NCBI RefSeq assembly: GCF_934725225.1
Contig: NZ_CAKVAM010000008.1
Coordinates: 1-58,516 of the forward strand
Reading direction: 5' to 3'
DNA length: 58,516 nt
Source of the DNA: an uncultured Treponema sp.
GTDB taxonomy: Bacteria; Spirochaetota; Spirochaetia; Treponematales; Treponemataceae
The first letter of the stretch is position 1; each line of letters begins with the position of its first letter. Below, piece by piece: positions 7,928 through 15,684 of the stretch. A model generated the notes under the pieces. It had not been told where the DNA came from. It worked only from the letters and a program-made list of their open reading frames with translations, and ran no database searches. The position numbers and the translations under genes were made by a program.

Positions 7928-9367
7928 ATGTCAGACGTAAATGAAAAAAATCACGGCACATTGACTGGCGACAATCACGCTGCTCTTTGGAGCGGAAGAT
8001 TTGCAGAAGGTCCTGATGCCGCTGCGGTTGAGTTTGAAACTTCTATCCGTGTTGATGAAAGAATGGCTCTTGATGATATTCACGGTTCGATTGCCCATGC
8101 GCAAATGCTTGGCGAGCAGAAAATAATTTCAAAATCAGAAAGTTCTGAAATTGTAAAAGGTTTAAAATCAATTGAAAAGGATTTGCTTTCCGGCGAGTTG
8201 AAAATTGATTATAGCGCGGAAGATATTCATTCATTTGTTGAAGCCGTTCTCACAGACCGCATTGGTGAGCCTGGAAAAAAACTTCATACAGGACGCAGCC
8301 GAAATGATCAGATTGCGCTGGACGAGCGTCTTTATTTGCGCCGCATGATTCCTTGCATTCAGAATGAAATTTTAACTCTTATAAAAACTCTTTCTGAAAT
8401 TGCTTCAAAAAATAAAAAATCCTTGTTGACAGGTTATACTCACATGCAGCATGCCCAGCCTGGAACTTTGGCGCAGCATCTTTTGGCGTGGGCTTCTATG
8501 CTTGTGCGCGATTGGGAACGTCTTGAAGATTCACTTAAGCGCATTGAAAAATCTCCACTTGGCTCTGGAGCTTTGCAGGGAAGCACTTTGCCTCTTGACC
8601 GTGAGCTTGTTGCAAAGAAACTTGGATTTTCTGGAGTTACAGAAAATTCCTTGGACACAGTTTCTGACAGAGATTACTGCATAGAATTCACTTCGGACTT
8701 TGCGCTGCTTCAAAGCCACTTAAGCCGTATGTGCGAAGAAATTGTTTTGTGGTCAACAACTGAATTTTCATTTGTTGAGCTAAGTGAAAAATGGTCAACT
8801 GGCTCTTCAATTATGCCGCAGAAAAAAAATCCCGACTTTGCTGAATTAATCCGCGGAAGAACAGGAAAAGTTTACGGCGATTTGATAAATCTTCTTACAA
8901 TGGTAAAAGGTCTTCCGCTTGCCTATGACCGGGATTTGCAGGAAGACAAAGAGCCTTTGTTTGACGCCTTTGACACTGTTGAAGCGAACTTAAAAGTTTT
9001 TACAGCGATGATTTCTTCTGCAAAATGGAATCTTGAAAAAATGGCGGCGAGCTGCGAAGGTGGTTTTGCGAATGCCACGGATTTGGCTGAATATCTTGTG
9101 CGCAAAGGACTTCCGTTTAGAACAGCGCATGGAGTTTCGGCAAAAGCTGTCCGCATGGCAATTGATGCTGGACTTTCAAAAATTGAAGATTTATGCGTGG
9201 AGGAATTTAAAAAATGCTCACCGTTAATTGAAGATGACGTTTATGAAATTCTTTCGCCTGAAGCCTGCGTGGAAAACAGAAAGACAATCGGTGCGCCTTC
9301 TTCTGAATCAACTTCAGTTCAAATAAAAGCTTTGCTTGCGTTCTGTAAAAAAAGCTTGAAAAAATAA
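7928..9367 (+). CDS. argH: argininosuccinate lyase
   Basis: Protein of 479 residues cleaving argininosuccinate to arginine and fumarate (cytoplasmic, last step of arginine synthesis). Family signatures are all present: LWSGRFAEGPD at the N-terminus, GRSRNDQIALD near residue 122, TGYTHMQHAQPGT near 170, and the fumarase/lyase signature GSSIMPQKKNPD near 293 containing the mobile loop. The start codon lies 1 base after the stop of the DtxR-type gene. No other arg genes are adjacent, but the following ABC transporter for polar amino acids fits the theme. Confidence 0.95.
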   Translation: MSDVNEKNHGTLTGDNHAALWSGRFAEGPDAAAVEFETSIRVDERMALDDIHGSIAHAQMLGEQKIISKSESSEIVKGLKSIEKDLLSGELKIDYSAEDIHSFVEAVLTDRIGEPGKKLHTGRSRNDQIALDERLYLRRMIPCIQNEILTLIKTLSEIASKNKKSLLTGYTHMQHAQPGTLAQHLLAWASMLVRDWERLEDSLKRIEKSPLGSGALQGSTLPLDRELVAKKLGFSGVTENSLDTVSDRDYCIEFTSDFALLQSHLSRMCEEIVLWSTTEFSFVELSEKWSTGSSIMPQKKNPDFAELIRGRTGKVYGDLINLLTMVKGLPLAYDRDLQEDKEPLFDAFDTVEANLKVFTAMISSAKWNLEKMAASCEGGFANATDLAEYLVRKGLPFRTAHGVSAKAVRMAIDAGLSKIEDLCVEEFKKCSPLIEDDVYEILSPEACVENRKTIGAPSSESTSVQIKALLAFCKKSLKK

Positions 9368-9389
9368 TTTTATAAAAGGAGTTTTCAAA

Positions 9390-10160
9390 ATGAAAAAAAT
9401 TGTTGCAGTTATTTGCGGACTTATGGTTTGCCTTTCAATGGCGAGCGCAAAAAAGAAATCGTCTGGAAAATTTATTCTTGGACTTGACGATTCGTTTCCG
9501 CCGCTTGGATTCCGCGATGAAAATAATGAAATTGTAGGCTACGACATTGACCTTGCCCGCGAAGTTGCTTCCCGCCTTGGACTTGAGCTTGTTTGCCAGC
9601 CGATTGACTGGTCTACAAAAGAAATGGAGCTTAACACTGGAAAAATCGACTGCATTTGGAACGGACTTACTTTGACTGAAGAAAGAAAACGCGCCATGGC
9701 TTGCTCTGAGCCTTATCTTGCAAATGCCCAGGTTGTTGTTGTCCGCAATAATGGTGAAATAAAGTCGCTTGCAGATTTAAAAGGAAAAAAAGTCGGAGTT
9801 CAGGCTGGCTCTTCTGCGCAGGAAGCGATTGACGGCGCGCCTGATTTCAAGAAAAGCCTAAAAGAAATTGTTGAGTTCAAGGAAAATGTTACAGCTCTTA
9901 ACGACCTTGAAGTTGGAAATCTTGACGGCGTTGTAATGGATTTGGTTGTTGCAGGTTATAGCATTACGCAGGGAAAAAAGCCGCTCGTTATTCTTGATGA
10001 AACTCTTGCTCCGGAAGAATACGGAATTGCGTTCAGCAGAAAAAATAAATCTCTCCGCGACAAAGTTCAGAAAACACTTTTGGAAATGCAGGCTGATGGA
10101 ACTGTTGCAAAAATTTCAACAAAGTGGTTCGGCTCCGATATTTCAACAATTGGAAAATAA
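9390..10160 (+). CDS. amino-acid ABC transporter substrate-binding protein
   Basis: Protein of 256 residues with a Sec signal peptide (cleavage near ASA-KK). It matches the SBP_bac_3 family: LGLDDSFPPLGFRDENNEIV, YDIDLAREVASRLG, then DCIWNGLTLTEERK and LKGKKVGVQAGSSAQE, which form the hinge and ligand pocket. It delivers a polar or basic amino acid to the permease encoded next. It has GGAG before the ATG. A hairpin separates it from the permease gene, which would let the binding protein be made in excess. Confidence 0.9.
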   Translation: MKKIVAVICGLMVCLSMASAKKKSSGKFILGLDDSFPPLGFRDENNEIVGYDIDLAREVASRLGLELVCQPIDWSTKEMELNTGKIDCIWNGLTLTEERKRAMACSEPYLANAQVVVVRNNGEIKSLADLKGKKVGVQAGSSAQEAIDGAPDFKKSLKEIVEFKENVTALNDLEVGNLDGVVMDLVVAGYSITQGKKPLVILDETLAPEEYGIAFSRKNKSLRDKVQKTLLEMQADGTVAKISTKWFGSDISTIGK

Positions 10161-10182
10161 TTATATTTTGTAAAATGCTTTT

Positions 10183-10212
10183 GCGTCTGGAAAAATTCCG
10201 GGCGCATTTTTT
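10183..10212 (+). terminator. intercistronic attenuating terminator
   Basis: GCGTCTGGAA pairs with TTCCGGGCGC around AAA, then ATTTTTTC. It lies between the binding-protein and permease genes. Confidence 0.75.
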
Positions 10213-10228
10213 CTAAAGTAAAATTTAA

Positions 10229-10903
10229 ATGATTGAATTTTTATCTGAATATTTTCTAAGAATCAAAATCGGAAAACTTCTTGCTGTAATGCTTCAAAGC
10301 ACTTGCGTCAGCTTGGAAGTTTTTTTTCTTACTCTGATTTTTTCTGTTCCGCTTGCGCTTTTTATTTGCTTTGGAAGAATGTCGGCTGTAAAAATTGTGG
10401 CTGGAATTACAAATATTTTTCTGCTGATAATCCGCGGAACGCCTCTGATGCTTCAGCTTATTTTTGTTTATTTTGCGCCCCAGATGATTTTTGGAATTGG
10501 CTTTGACAGATTTACGGCTGCGATTGTGGCGATGGTTATAAATTACGCGGCGTATTTTGCGGAAATTTACCGTGGAGGAATTCAGTCCATTCCGCTTGGC
10601 CAATACGAGGCTGCAAAAGTTCTGGGCTTTACAAAAAATCAGACTTTCTTTCGCATTATAATTCCGCAGGTTGTAAAACGGATAATTCCGCCGATGGGAA
10701 ACGAAGTTATCACTCTTGTAAAAGACACTGCGCTTGTTCAGGTTTTGGGCGTGGCGGAGCTTTTTCACGTTGCGCAGACTCAGAGCGGACGGCTTGTTAG
10801 CGTTATGCCGCTTTTTATCGCAGGCGTTTTTTATTTTATAATGAACTGGGCTGTTTCTAAAGCATTTGACTTTACGGAGAAAAAACTTGACTACTACAAA
10901 TAG
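10229..10903 (+). CDS. amino-acid ABC transporter permease
   Basis: Integral membrane protein of 224 residues in the HisM/GlnP family. It shows the RGTPLMLQLIF motif near residue 70 and the EAA loop that docks to the ATPase (GQYEAAKVLGFTKNQTF, near residue 125), with about five hydrophobic segments. With the preceding binding protein and the following ATPase it forms a complete polar amino-acid importer. The ATPase gene overlaps its 3' end. Confidence 0.92.
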   Translation: MIEFLSEYFLRIKIGKLLAVMLQSTCVSLEVFFLTLIFSVPLALFICFGRMSAVKIVAGITNIFLLIIRGTPLMLQLIFVYFAPQMIFGIGFDRFTAAIVAMVINYAAYFAEIYRGGIQSIPLGQYEAAKVLGFTKNQTFFRIIIPQVVKRIIPPMGNEVITLVKDTALVQVLGVAELFHVAQTQSGRLVSVMPLFIAGVFYFIMNWAVSKAFDFTEKKLDYYK

Positions 10904-11645
10904 TGAAATCATAAAAGTTGAAAATCTGAAAAAAAATTTCAGCGGACTTGAAGTTTTAAAAGGCGTTTCGTTTTCTTTGCACAAAGGCGAAGTTCTTGGA
11001 ATTATTGGTCCGAGCGGAAGCGGAAAATCCACGTTGCTTCGTTGTGTTTGCCAGCTTGAAAAAATTACGGATGGCTCGATTTCTATCTGCGGACAAAACA
11101 TGGTTAAAGACGGCGTTTATGTCGATAAAAAAACTTTGAGAAAAATCGGCTTGAACGTTGGACTTGTGTTTCAGAATTTCAACCTTTTTCCGCATTTTTC
11201 AGTTTTAAAAAATATTACCGAAGCTCAAAGAGTTGTCCTTGGAAAAGAAAAATCAGAGGCGGAAGAAACTGCGATTTCACTTTTAAAGAAAATGAACCTT
11301 GAGCAAAAAGCGTTGTGTTATCCTTGCGAACTTTCTGGCGGACAGCAGCAGCGTGTTTCCATTGCGCGTGCATTGGCGCTCAAGCCGGAAGTTTTGTTTT
11401 TTGACGAGCCGACTTCTGCATTGGATCCGGAATTGACTGGAGAAATTCTTGCTGTAATCCGCGAGCTTGCCGAAGAAAAAATGACGATGGTCGTAGTTAC
11501 GCATGAAATGTCTTTTGCCCGGGACACAAGCGACACAATTATTTTTATGGACGGCGGAATTATTGTTGAGCAGGGAAAAGAAGTCATTGAAAATCCAAAG
11601 GAAGAGCGCACAAGACTTTTCTTGAAGCGTTTTAATGAAAAATAA
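10887..11645 (+). CDS. amino-acid ABC transporter ATP-binding protein
   Basis: Protein of 252 residues of the GlnQ/HisP type. Walker A is GPSGSGKS (near residue 41), the Q-loop lies in VGLVFQNFNLFPHFSV, the signature is LSGGQQQR, Walker B is VLFFDEPTSALDPE and the H-loop is VVTHEMSFARD. The start is taken as TTG at 10887 because GGAG sits 7 bases before it; it overlaps the permease gene by 17 bases. The frame is open further upstream without a ribosome-binding site. Confidence 0.92.
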   Translation: MTTTNSEIIKVENLKKNFSGLEVLKGVSFSLHKGEVLGIIGPSGSGKSTLLRCVCQLEKITDGSISICGQNMVKDGVYVDKKTLRKIGLNVGLVFQNFNLFPHFSVLKNITEAQRVVLGKEKSEAEETAISLLKKMNLEQKALCYPCELSGGQQQRVSIARALALKPEVLFFDEPTSALDPELTGEILAVIRELAEEKMTMVVVTHEMSFARDTSDTIIFMDGGIIVEQGKEVIENPKEERTRLFLKRFNEK

Positions 11646-11671
11646 GTTTTTGCAGTTTTTAAGAAAATCTA

Positions 11672-11701
11672 TTGACAATATAAACTGCTTTTTGATATAA
11701 T
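11672..11701 (+). promoter_or_regulatory. tRNA-Asp promoter
   Basis: TTGACA at 11672-11677 and a perfect TATAAT at 11696-11701 with an 18-base spacer, 13 bases before the tRNA. Confidence 0.85.
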
Positions 11702-11714
11702 ATTATCACCTTTT

Positions 11715-11788
11715 GGGGTGTTAGCGAAGTTGGTTATCGCGCTGGCCTGTCACGCCGGAGACCACGAGTTCGAGTCTCGTACATCCCG
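11715..11788 (+). tRNA. tRNA-Asp (GTC)
   Basis: Acceptor GGGGTGT pairs with ACATCCC; the D arm begins TAGCGAAGTTGG; the anticodon arm CTGGC-CTGTCAC-GCCGG carries GTC at 11749-11751; the T arm contains GAGTTCGAGTCTC. CCA is not encoded. Confidence 0.95.
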
Positions 11789-11792
11789 AAGC

Positions 11793-11826
11793 AAAGCATC
11801 TGTTTTTATACAGGTGCTTTTTTTTT
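11793..11826 (+). terminator. tRNA-Asp terminator
   Basis: AAGCATCTGT pairs with ACAGGTGCTT around TTTTAT; a run of T residues follows. Confidence 0.85.
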
Positions 11827-11859
11827 GCCTTGGTGCTATCATATTGTTGAGAGGAATTT

Positions 11860-13509
11860 ATGACAAATAAAGTTTACATAATCGGACACAGAAATCCCGA
11901 TACTGATTCAGTTGTTGCCGCTGCCGCCTATGCAAGGCTCAAGCATCTTCTGGGGAAAAAAGAATACGTTGCTGCCCGCGCTGGAAAATTAGCTCCGCAG
12001 ACAGAATATATTTTCAAGAGATTTAAAGTTGAGCCGCCTGAATATATTCCAGATTTGATTCCTAAAACTGAATATTACATGAGCGGCGAATATTCTTCTG
12101 TGGATCAGGATGTTCCGCTTTGGAATGCTGTGGACAAAATGATAAGCACAAATTCTTCTGTTCTTCCGATTGTAAATGTGGACGGAACTTATCAGGGACT
12201 TTTGAACTACAATGCGTTCGCCTTGAATTCGTTTAAAATTCTAAGTCCGAAAAAAGACGACATTTTTTTAACGAGCATAAAGCTTATAGAAAAAACTTTG
12301 GGCGCAGTTCCGATTGTGGAATTCGATGCGGAAGATTATTTTAAATGTTCCTTAATGGTTGGCGATGACGATGCCGATTCATTCAAGAGTCTTCTTTCCG
12401 AGCATAAAAGCGAAAACATTGTTGTGATTACAGGCGACCGTGAAGATATTCAGAAAATGTCAATTGAAGCAAAAGTGCGCGCTGTAATTGTTACAAAAGA
12501 TTACGTTGTAAAAAAAGAACTTAGAGAGCTTGCCCGCACAAATAAAGTTTCAATTATTTCAGGACATGACAGCACTGTTGCAACCGCGATGCTTGTAGAA
12601 TATTCTTCGCCGGTAAGTTCCATGGCCGACACAAAAATTCTTCCAGTGAAGGCAAGTGATACAGTGCAAAAAATCCGCGCCCAGCTTGCGCAAAGTCCTG
12701 CCCGGTGCTTGCCTGTTGTTGACGATGATTTTAAAGTTATCGGAATAATCAGTGAAAGCGATTTGCTGCACGAAGCGAATATTCAGGTTATTTTGGTTGA
12801 CCACAACGAACCGCAGCAGGCAGTTGAAGGAATTGAAAATTACATAATTCAGGAAATCATCGACCATCACAAAATAAATACGTTTGCAACTCGAATTCCA
12901 ATCAACTTTATAAACAAAGCTGTCGGCTCAACAAGCACAATCATTGCGAATCTTTACCGCGAAAACAGAATTTCAATTCCAAAAGACATGGCTTCAATTC
13001 TTTTGTGCGGAATTCTTAGCGACACTTTGATTCTTCAATCTGCGACGACAACCGAATACGATGTTCTTACCGCTGAATATTTGAGCAACATTACAGAGCT
13101 GGACATAAAAACTTTGGGAAACGACATTATAAAAAGCGGAAGCCACATAGACGGACGTTCTGCGGAAGAAGTTGTGCATCAGGATATGAAAGAATATTCT
13201 GAAAACAAATTTAAATATTCTGTGAGCCAGATTGAAGTTGACAGCACACGTGAAATTGTTGAGCGTAAAAAAGAATTCCTTGATTGCCTTGAGCAGGAAA
13301 GAAAATTAAAAGGAGCTTTGTTCAGCGCGCTTCTTGTAACGGACATAACAAAATTAAGCTCGATAATGTTTTTAGCAAGCGATCCGAAATTTGAAGCCGT
13401 CATAAATTTCCCGAAACGCGACGAGCACATTTATTACATGAAAGACATTGTTTCGAGAAAAAAGCAGCTGATTCCTTTGCTTTCTGAATTGACTGCAAAA
13501 GTAAATTAA
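11860..13509 (+). CDS. ppaC: manganese-dependent inorganic pyrophosphatase with CBS and DRTGG domains
   Basis: Protein of 549 residues hydrolysing pyrophosphate (family II, DHH superfamily). The N-terminal metal motif is GHRNPDTDS (residues 9-17); VDHNE lies near 313 and the DHH triplet near 333. The DHHA2 substrate-binding domain ends the protein. Between residues about 80 and 300 a regulatory insert holds two CBS segments (SSVLPIVNVDGTYQGLL and ARCLPVVDDDFKVIGII) around a DRTGG-like domain, as in adenine-nucleotide-regulated CBS-PPases. This soluble enzyme suggests pyrophosphate is hydrolysed here, not only used by a membrane pump. Confidence 0.9.
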   Translation: MTNKVYIIGHRNPDTDSVVAAAAYARLKHLLGKKEYVAARAGKLAPQTEYIFKRFKVEPPEYIPDLIPKTEYYMSGEYSSVDQDVPLWNAVDKMISTNSSVLPIVNVDGTYQGLLNYNAFALNSFKILSPKKDDIFLTSIKLIEKTLGAVPIVEFDAEDYFKCSLMVGDDDADSFKSLLSEHKSENIVVITGDREDIQKMSIEAKVRAVIVTKDYVVKKELRELARTNKVSIISGHDSTVATAMLVEYSSPVSSMADTKILPVKASDTVQKIRAQLAQSPARCLPVVDDDFKVIGIISESDLLHEANIQVILVDHNEPQQAVEGIENYIIQEIIDHHKINTFATRIPINFINKAVGSTSTIIANLYRENRISIPKDMASILLCGILSDTLILQSATTTEYDVLTAEYLSNITELDIKTLGNDIIKSGSHIDGRSAEEVVHQDMKEYSENKFKYSVSQIEVDSTREIVERKKEFLDCLEQERKLKGALFSALLVTDITKLSSIMFLASDPKFEAVINFPKRDEHIYYMKDIVSRKKQLIPLLSELTAKVN

Positions 13510-13515
13510 AAGTTT

Positions 13516-13869
13516 TTACAGAAATTTTTTTATTGTTTCTACAATTTTATTCTGAACCGGAAGAATTTCCTGAAGTCTTGCGTGGGCTTCTGGAATTTTT
13601 TCTTGGCGCAGAAAATCTGTAATTTCCGTGTAAGCTTTGTAAAGCGGAGTTACAGAAAGATTTCCTGTATTTCCTTTTAATGTGTGCGCCTTGGAAATTG
13701 CATTGCTAAGATTTCCGTTTGCAATGTCGCATTCGATTTCGCTGTTCTGTTCAATTGAATCGGGAAGTTTTTTCAGCATCATTTCTAAAAGCTGGCTGTT
13801 GCCCATAAATCGTTCGAGCGCAGAATCCATGTCGGCTCCAAGATTTTTCAGTTCGTTTATCAAATACAC
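13516..13869 (-). CDS. stand-alone Hpt (histidine phosphotransfer) protein
   Basis: Protein of 117 residues, all helical. KAHTLKGNTGNLS holds the phospho-accepting His62 in the HxLKG motif of Hpt domains. It starts with GTG behind GGAGGG. It converges with the pyrophosphatase gene, with 6 bases between stops. A lone Hpt implies a phosphorelay between a hybrid kinase and a response regulator encoded elsewhere; neither partner is in the window. Confidence 0.85.
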   Translation of the reverse strand: MYLINELKNLGADMDSALERFMGNSQLLEMMLKKLPDSIEQNSEIECDIANGNLSNAISKAHTLKGNTGNLSVTPLYKAYTEITDFLRQEKIPEAHARLQEILPVQNKIVETIKKFL

Positions 13870-14015
13870 AAAATCCCTCCAAAGAAAAATAAAATTATTT
13901 TATTATATATCAATTTTTCATTATTTCAAATTTTTTTTGCACGGTTTTCCGGCGGAATATAACCTTGTGAACTTTAGTTTGTTTTATTATATTAGTAAAA
14001 ATTAATGAGGTGGTT

Positions 14016-14969
14016 ATGATTGAAGTTGAAAATGTGTCGAAGCTGTTTGGAAATTTCCGGGCGGTGGACGGCATAAGTTTTTCTATTCAGACTGGAGAAA
14101 TTGTTGGGCTGCTTGGTCCGAACGGAGCTGGAAAAACGACAACGATGCGAATGATTTCCGGTTTTCTTGAGCCTGATTCTGGAACTGTAAAAATTGACGG
14201 GCTTGATGTTTTAAAAAATCCGGTTGAGACAAAAAGAAAAATTGGATATATGCCAGAAAGCGCGCCGATGTATTCCGACATGATTGTTGCCGACTATTTA
14301 AAATACATTGCTGAAATTGAAGGTCAGAATCCTGCGGAAAAATGCCAGGAGCTTGCAGAAGTCTGCGGACTAAAAGAAGTCATGCACAAAAATATTGGAG
14401 AGCTTAGCCGCGGAAACAGACAGCGCGTTGGGCTTGCTCATGCTCTTATGGGAAATCCTGAAATTCTTATTCTTGACGAGCCGACAAGTGGACTTGATCC
14501 AAACCAAGTTTTGGAAGTGCGCAATTTGATTAAGCAGATTGGAAAAACTCACACTGTAATTATTTCAACGCATATTCTTAGCGAAGTTGAAATGCTTTGC
14601 GGCAGAGTTATTATTATTTCCGGCGGAAAAAAAGTTGCCGATAGTCCGACAGAAGAACTTCGCGAGCATTTTGGAAATTCGTCTGAAGTTCAGCTTTGTG
14701 TTTCCGGGGCTTCTGCAGAAGATGCTGAAAAAATATTCCACGGAATAAATGGCGTTTCAAAAATTCATTCAATTTTAAATGATGGAAAAATTGAATTTAG
14801 AATTTCCGTTGAAAAAAATATTGAAGTCAGACCGGAACTCGCAAAGGCGTGCGTGCAGAACGGCTTGGAGCTTTTTGAAATGCAGCAGAAAAAGAACAGC
14901 CTTGAAGATGTGTTTAGAAGCTTGACTTCTGCGCATGATTCTGAAAATGGAGTAGAAAATGAAAAATAA
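14016..14969 (+). CDS. ABC-2 type transporter ATP-binding protein, GldA-like
   Basis: Protein of 317 residues. Walker A is GPNGAGKT near residue 34, the signature is ELSRGNRQR near 130, and Walker B is ILILDEPTSGLDPNQ near 150. A C-terminal domain of about 90 residues follows. Start ATG is preferred over GTG at 14010 because GAGGTGG is the ribosome-binding site. It is the first gene of a four-gene operon in the same order as gldA-gldF-gldG systems. In Bacteroidetes these genes are tied to gliding; in spirochaetes the substrate is unknown. Confidence 0.9.
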   Translation: MIEVENVSKLFGNFRAVDGISFSIQTGEIVGLLGPNGAGKTTTMRMISGFLEPDSGTVKIDGLDVLKNPVETKRKIGYMPESAPMYSDMIVADYLKYIAEIEGQNPAEKCQELAEVCGLKEVMHKNIGELSRGNRQRVGLAHALMGNPEILILDEPTSGLDPNQVLEVRNLIKQIGKTHTVIISTHILSEVEMLCGRVIIISGGKKVADSPTEELREHFGNSSEVQLCVSGASAEDAEKIFHGINGVSKIHSILNDGKIEFRISVEKNIEVRPELAKACVQNGLELFEMQQKKNSLEDVFRSLTSAHDSENGVENEK

Positions 14970-15681
14970 ATCTTGGGCAGTTATTATGAAACGGGAACTT
15001 TGCTCGTATTTTACAAGTCCTGTTGCTTACATTGTTGGCGCGCTGTTTCTTTTGTTCAGCGGATTTTTATTTTTTTCTACATTCTTTTTGGTGAACCGAC
15101 CTGAGCTTAGAAATTTTTTTGAGCTGCTTCCGATATTGTTCAGTTTTTTTATTCCGGCAATGACGATGCGAATTTTCAGCGAGGAAAAAAAGAGCGGAAC
15201 AATGGAAACTTTGGTTACGTTGCCTGTTACAAATTTCGATATTGTTGCAGGAAAATATCTTGCGAGTTTTGTTTCTAGTATTGTGCTTTTGATTCCGACT
15301 TTTTTTTATGTTGCAGCTTGCGCAATTTTTGCTTCTTCGCGAATTGATTTTGGTCCTGTTGTCGGCGGATATTTGGGAGCTGTGCTTTTGGCTTCGGCTT
15401 TTTGCGCGATTGGAATTTTTGCTTCGTCTGTTACAAAAAATCAGATTATCGCATTTTTCCTTGCGTTTGCAATTTGCATTTTCCTTACGATGATTACAGT
15501 TTTTTCTGTTTTGCTTCCGGGAATTTTCGTTGGCTTCGCTTCGTTCATTTCTTCCACGAGCCACTTTATGTCGATTTCGAGAGGCATAATTGATTCGCGC
15601 GATATTTTGTATTTTGTTTCTTTGACAGCAGTTTTTGTTTCTCTGACAGTCTGCGTAATTTCAAATCAAAGGAAAGGTTGA
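14959..15681 (+). CDS. ABC-2 type permease, GldF-like
   Basis: Integral membrane protein of 240 residues with about six hydrophobic segments. The N-terminus KRELCSYFTSPVAYIVGALF and the loop TMRIFSEEKKSGTMETLVTLPV are typical of GldF/NosY-like permeases. It overlaps the ATPase gene by 11 bases, so translation is probably coupled. Confidence 0.88.
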   Translation: MKNKSWAVIMKRELCSYFTSPVAYIVGALFLLFSGFLFFSTFFLVNRPELRNFFELLPILFSFFIPAMTMRIFSEEKKSGTMETLVTLPVTNFDIVAGKYLASFVSSIVLLIPTFFYVAACAIFASSRIDFGPVVGGYLGAVLLASAFCAIGIFASSVTKNQIIAFFLAFAICIFLTMITVFSVLLPGIFVGFASFISSTSHFMSISRGIIDSRDILYFVSLTAVFVSLTVCVISNQRKG

Positions 15682-15684
15682 AAA

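Noticed and set aside
10256..11101. Minus-strand frame of 281 codons
   Set aside because: Antisense shadow of the permease and ATPase genes; Asn/Lys/Ser-rich with no domain or start signal.
13682..14005. Plus-strand frame of 107 codons between the Hpt gene and the ABC operon
   Set aside because: Lies antisense to the Hpt gene, which has clear homology and its own ribosome-binding site.
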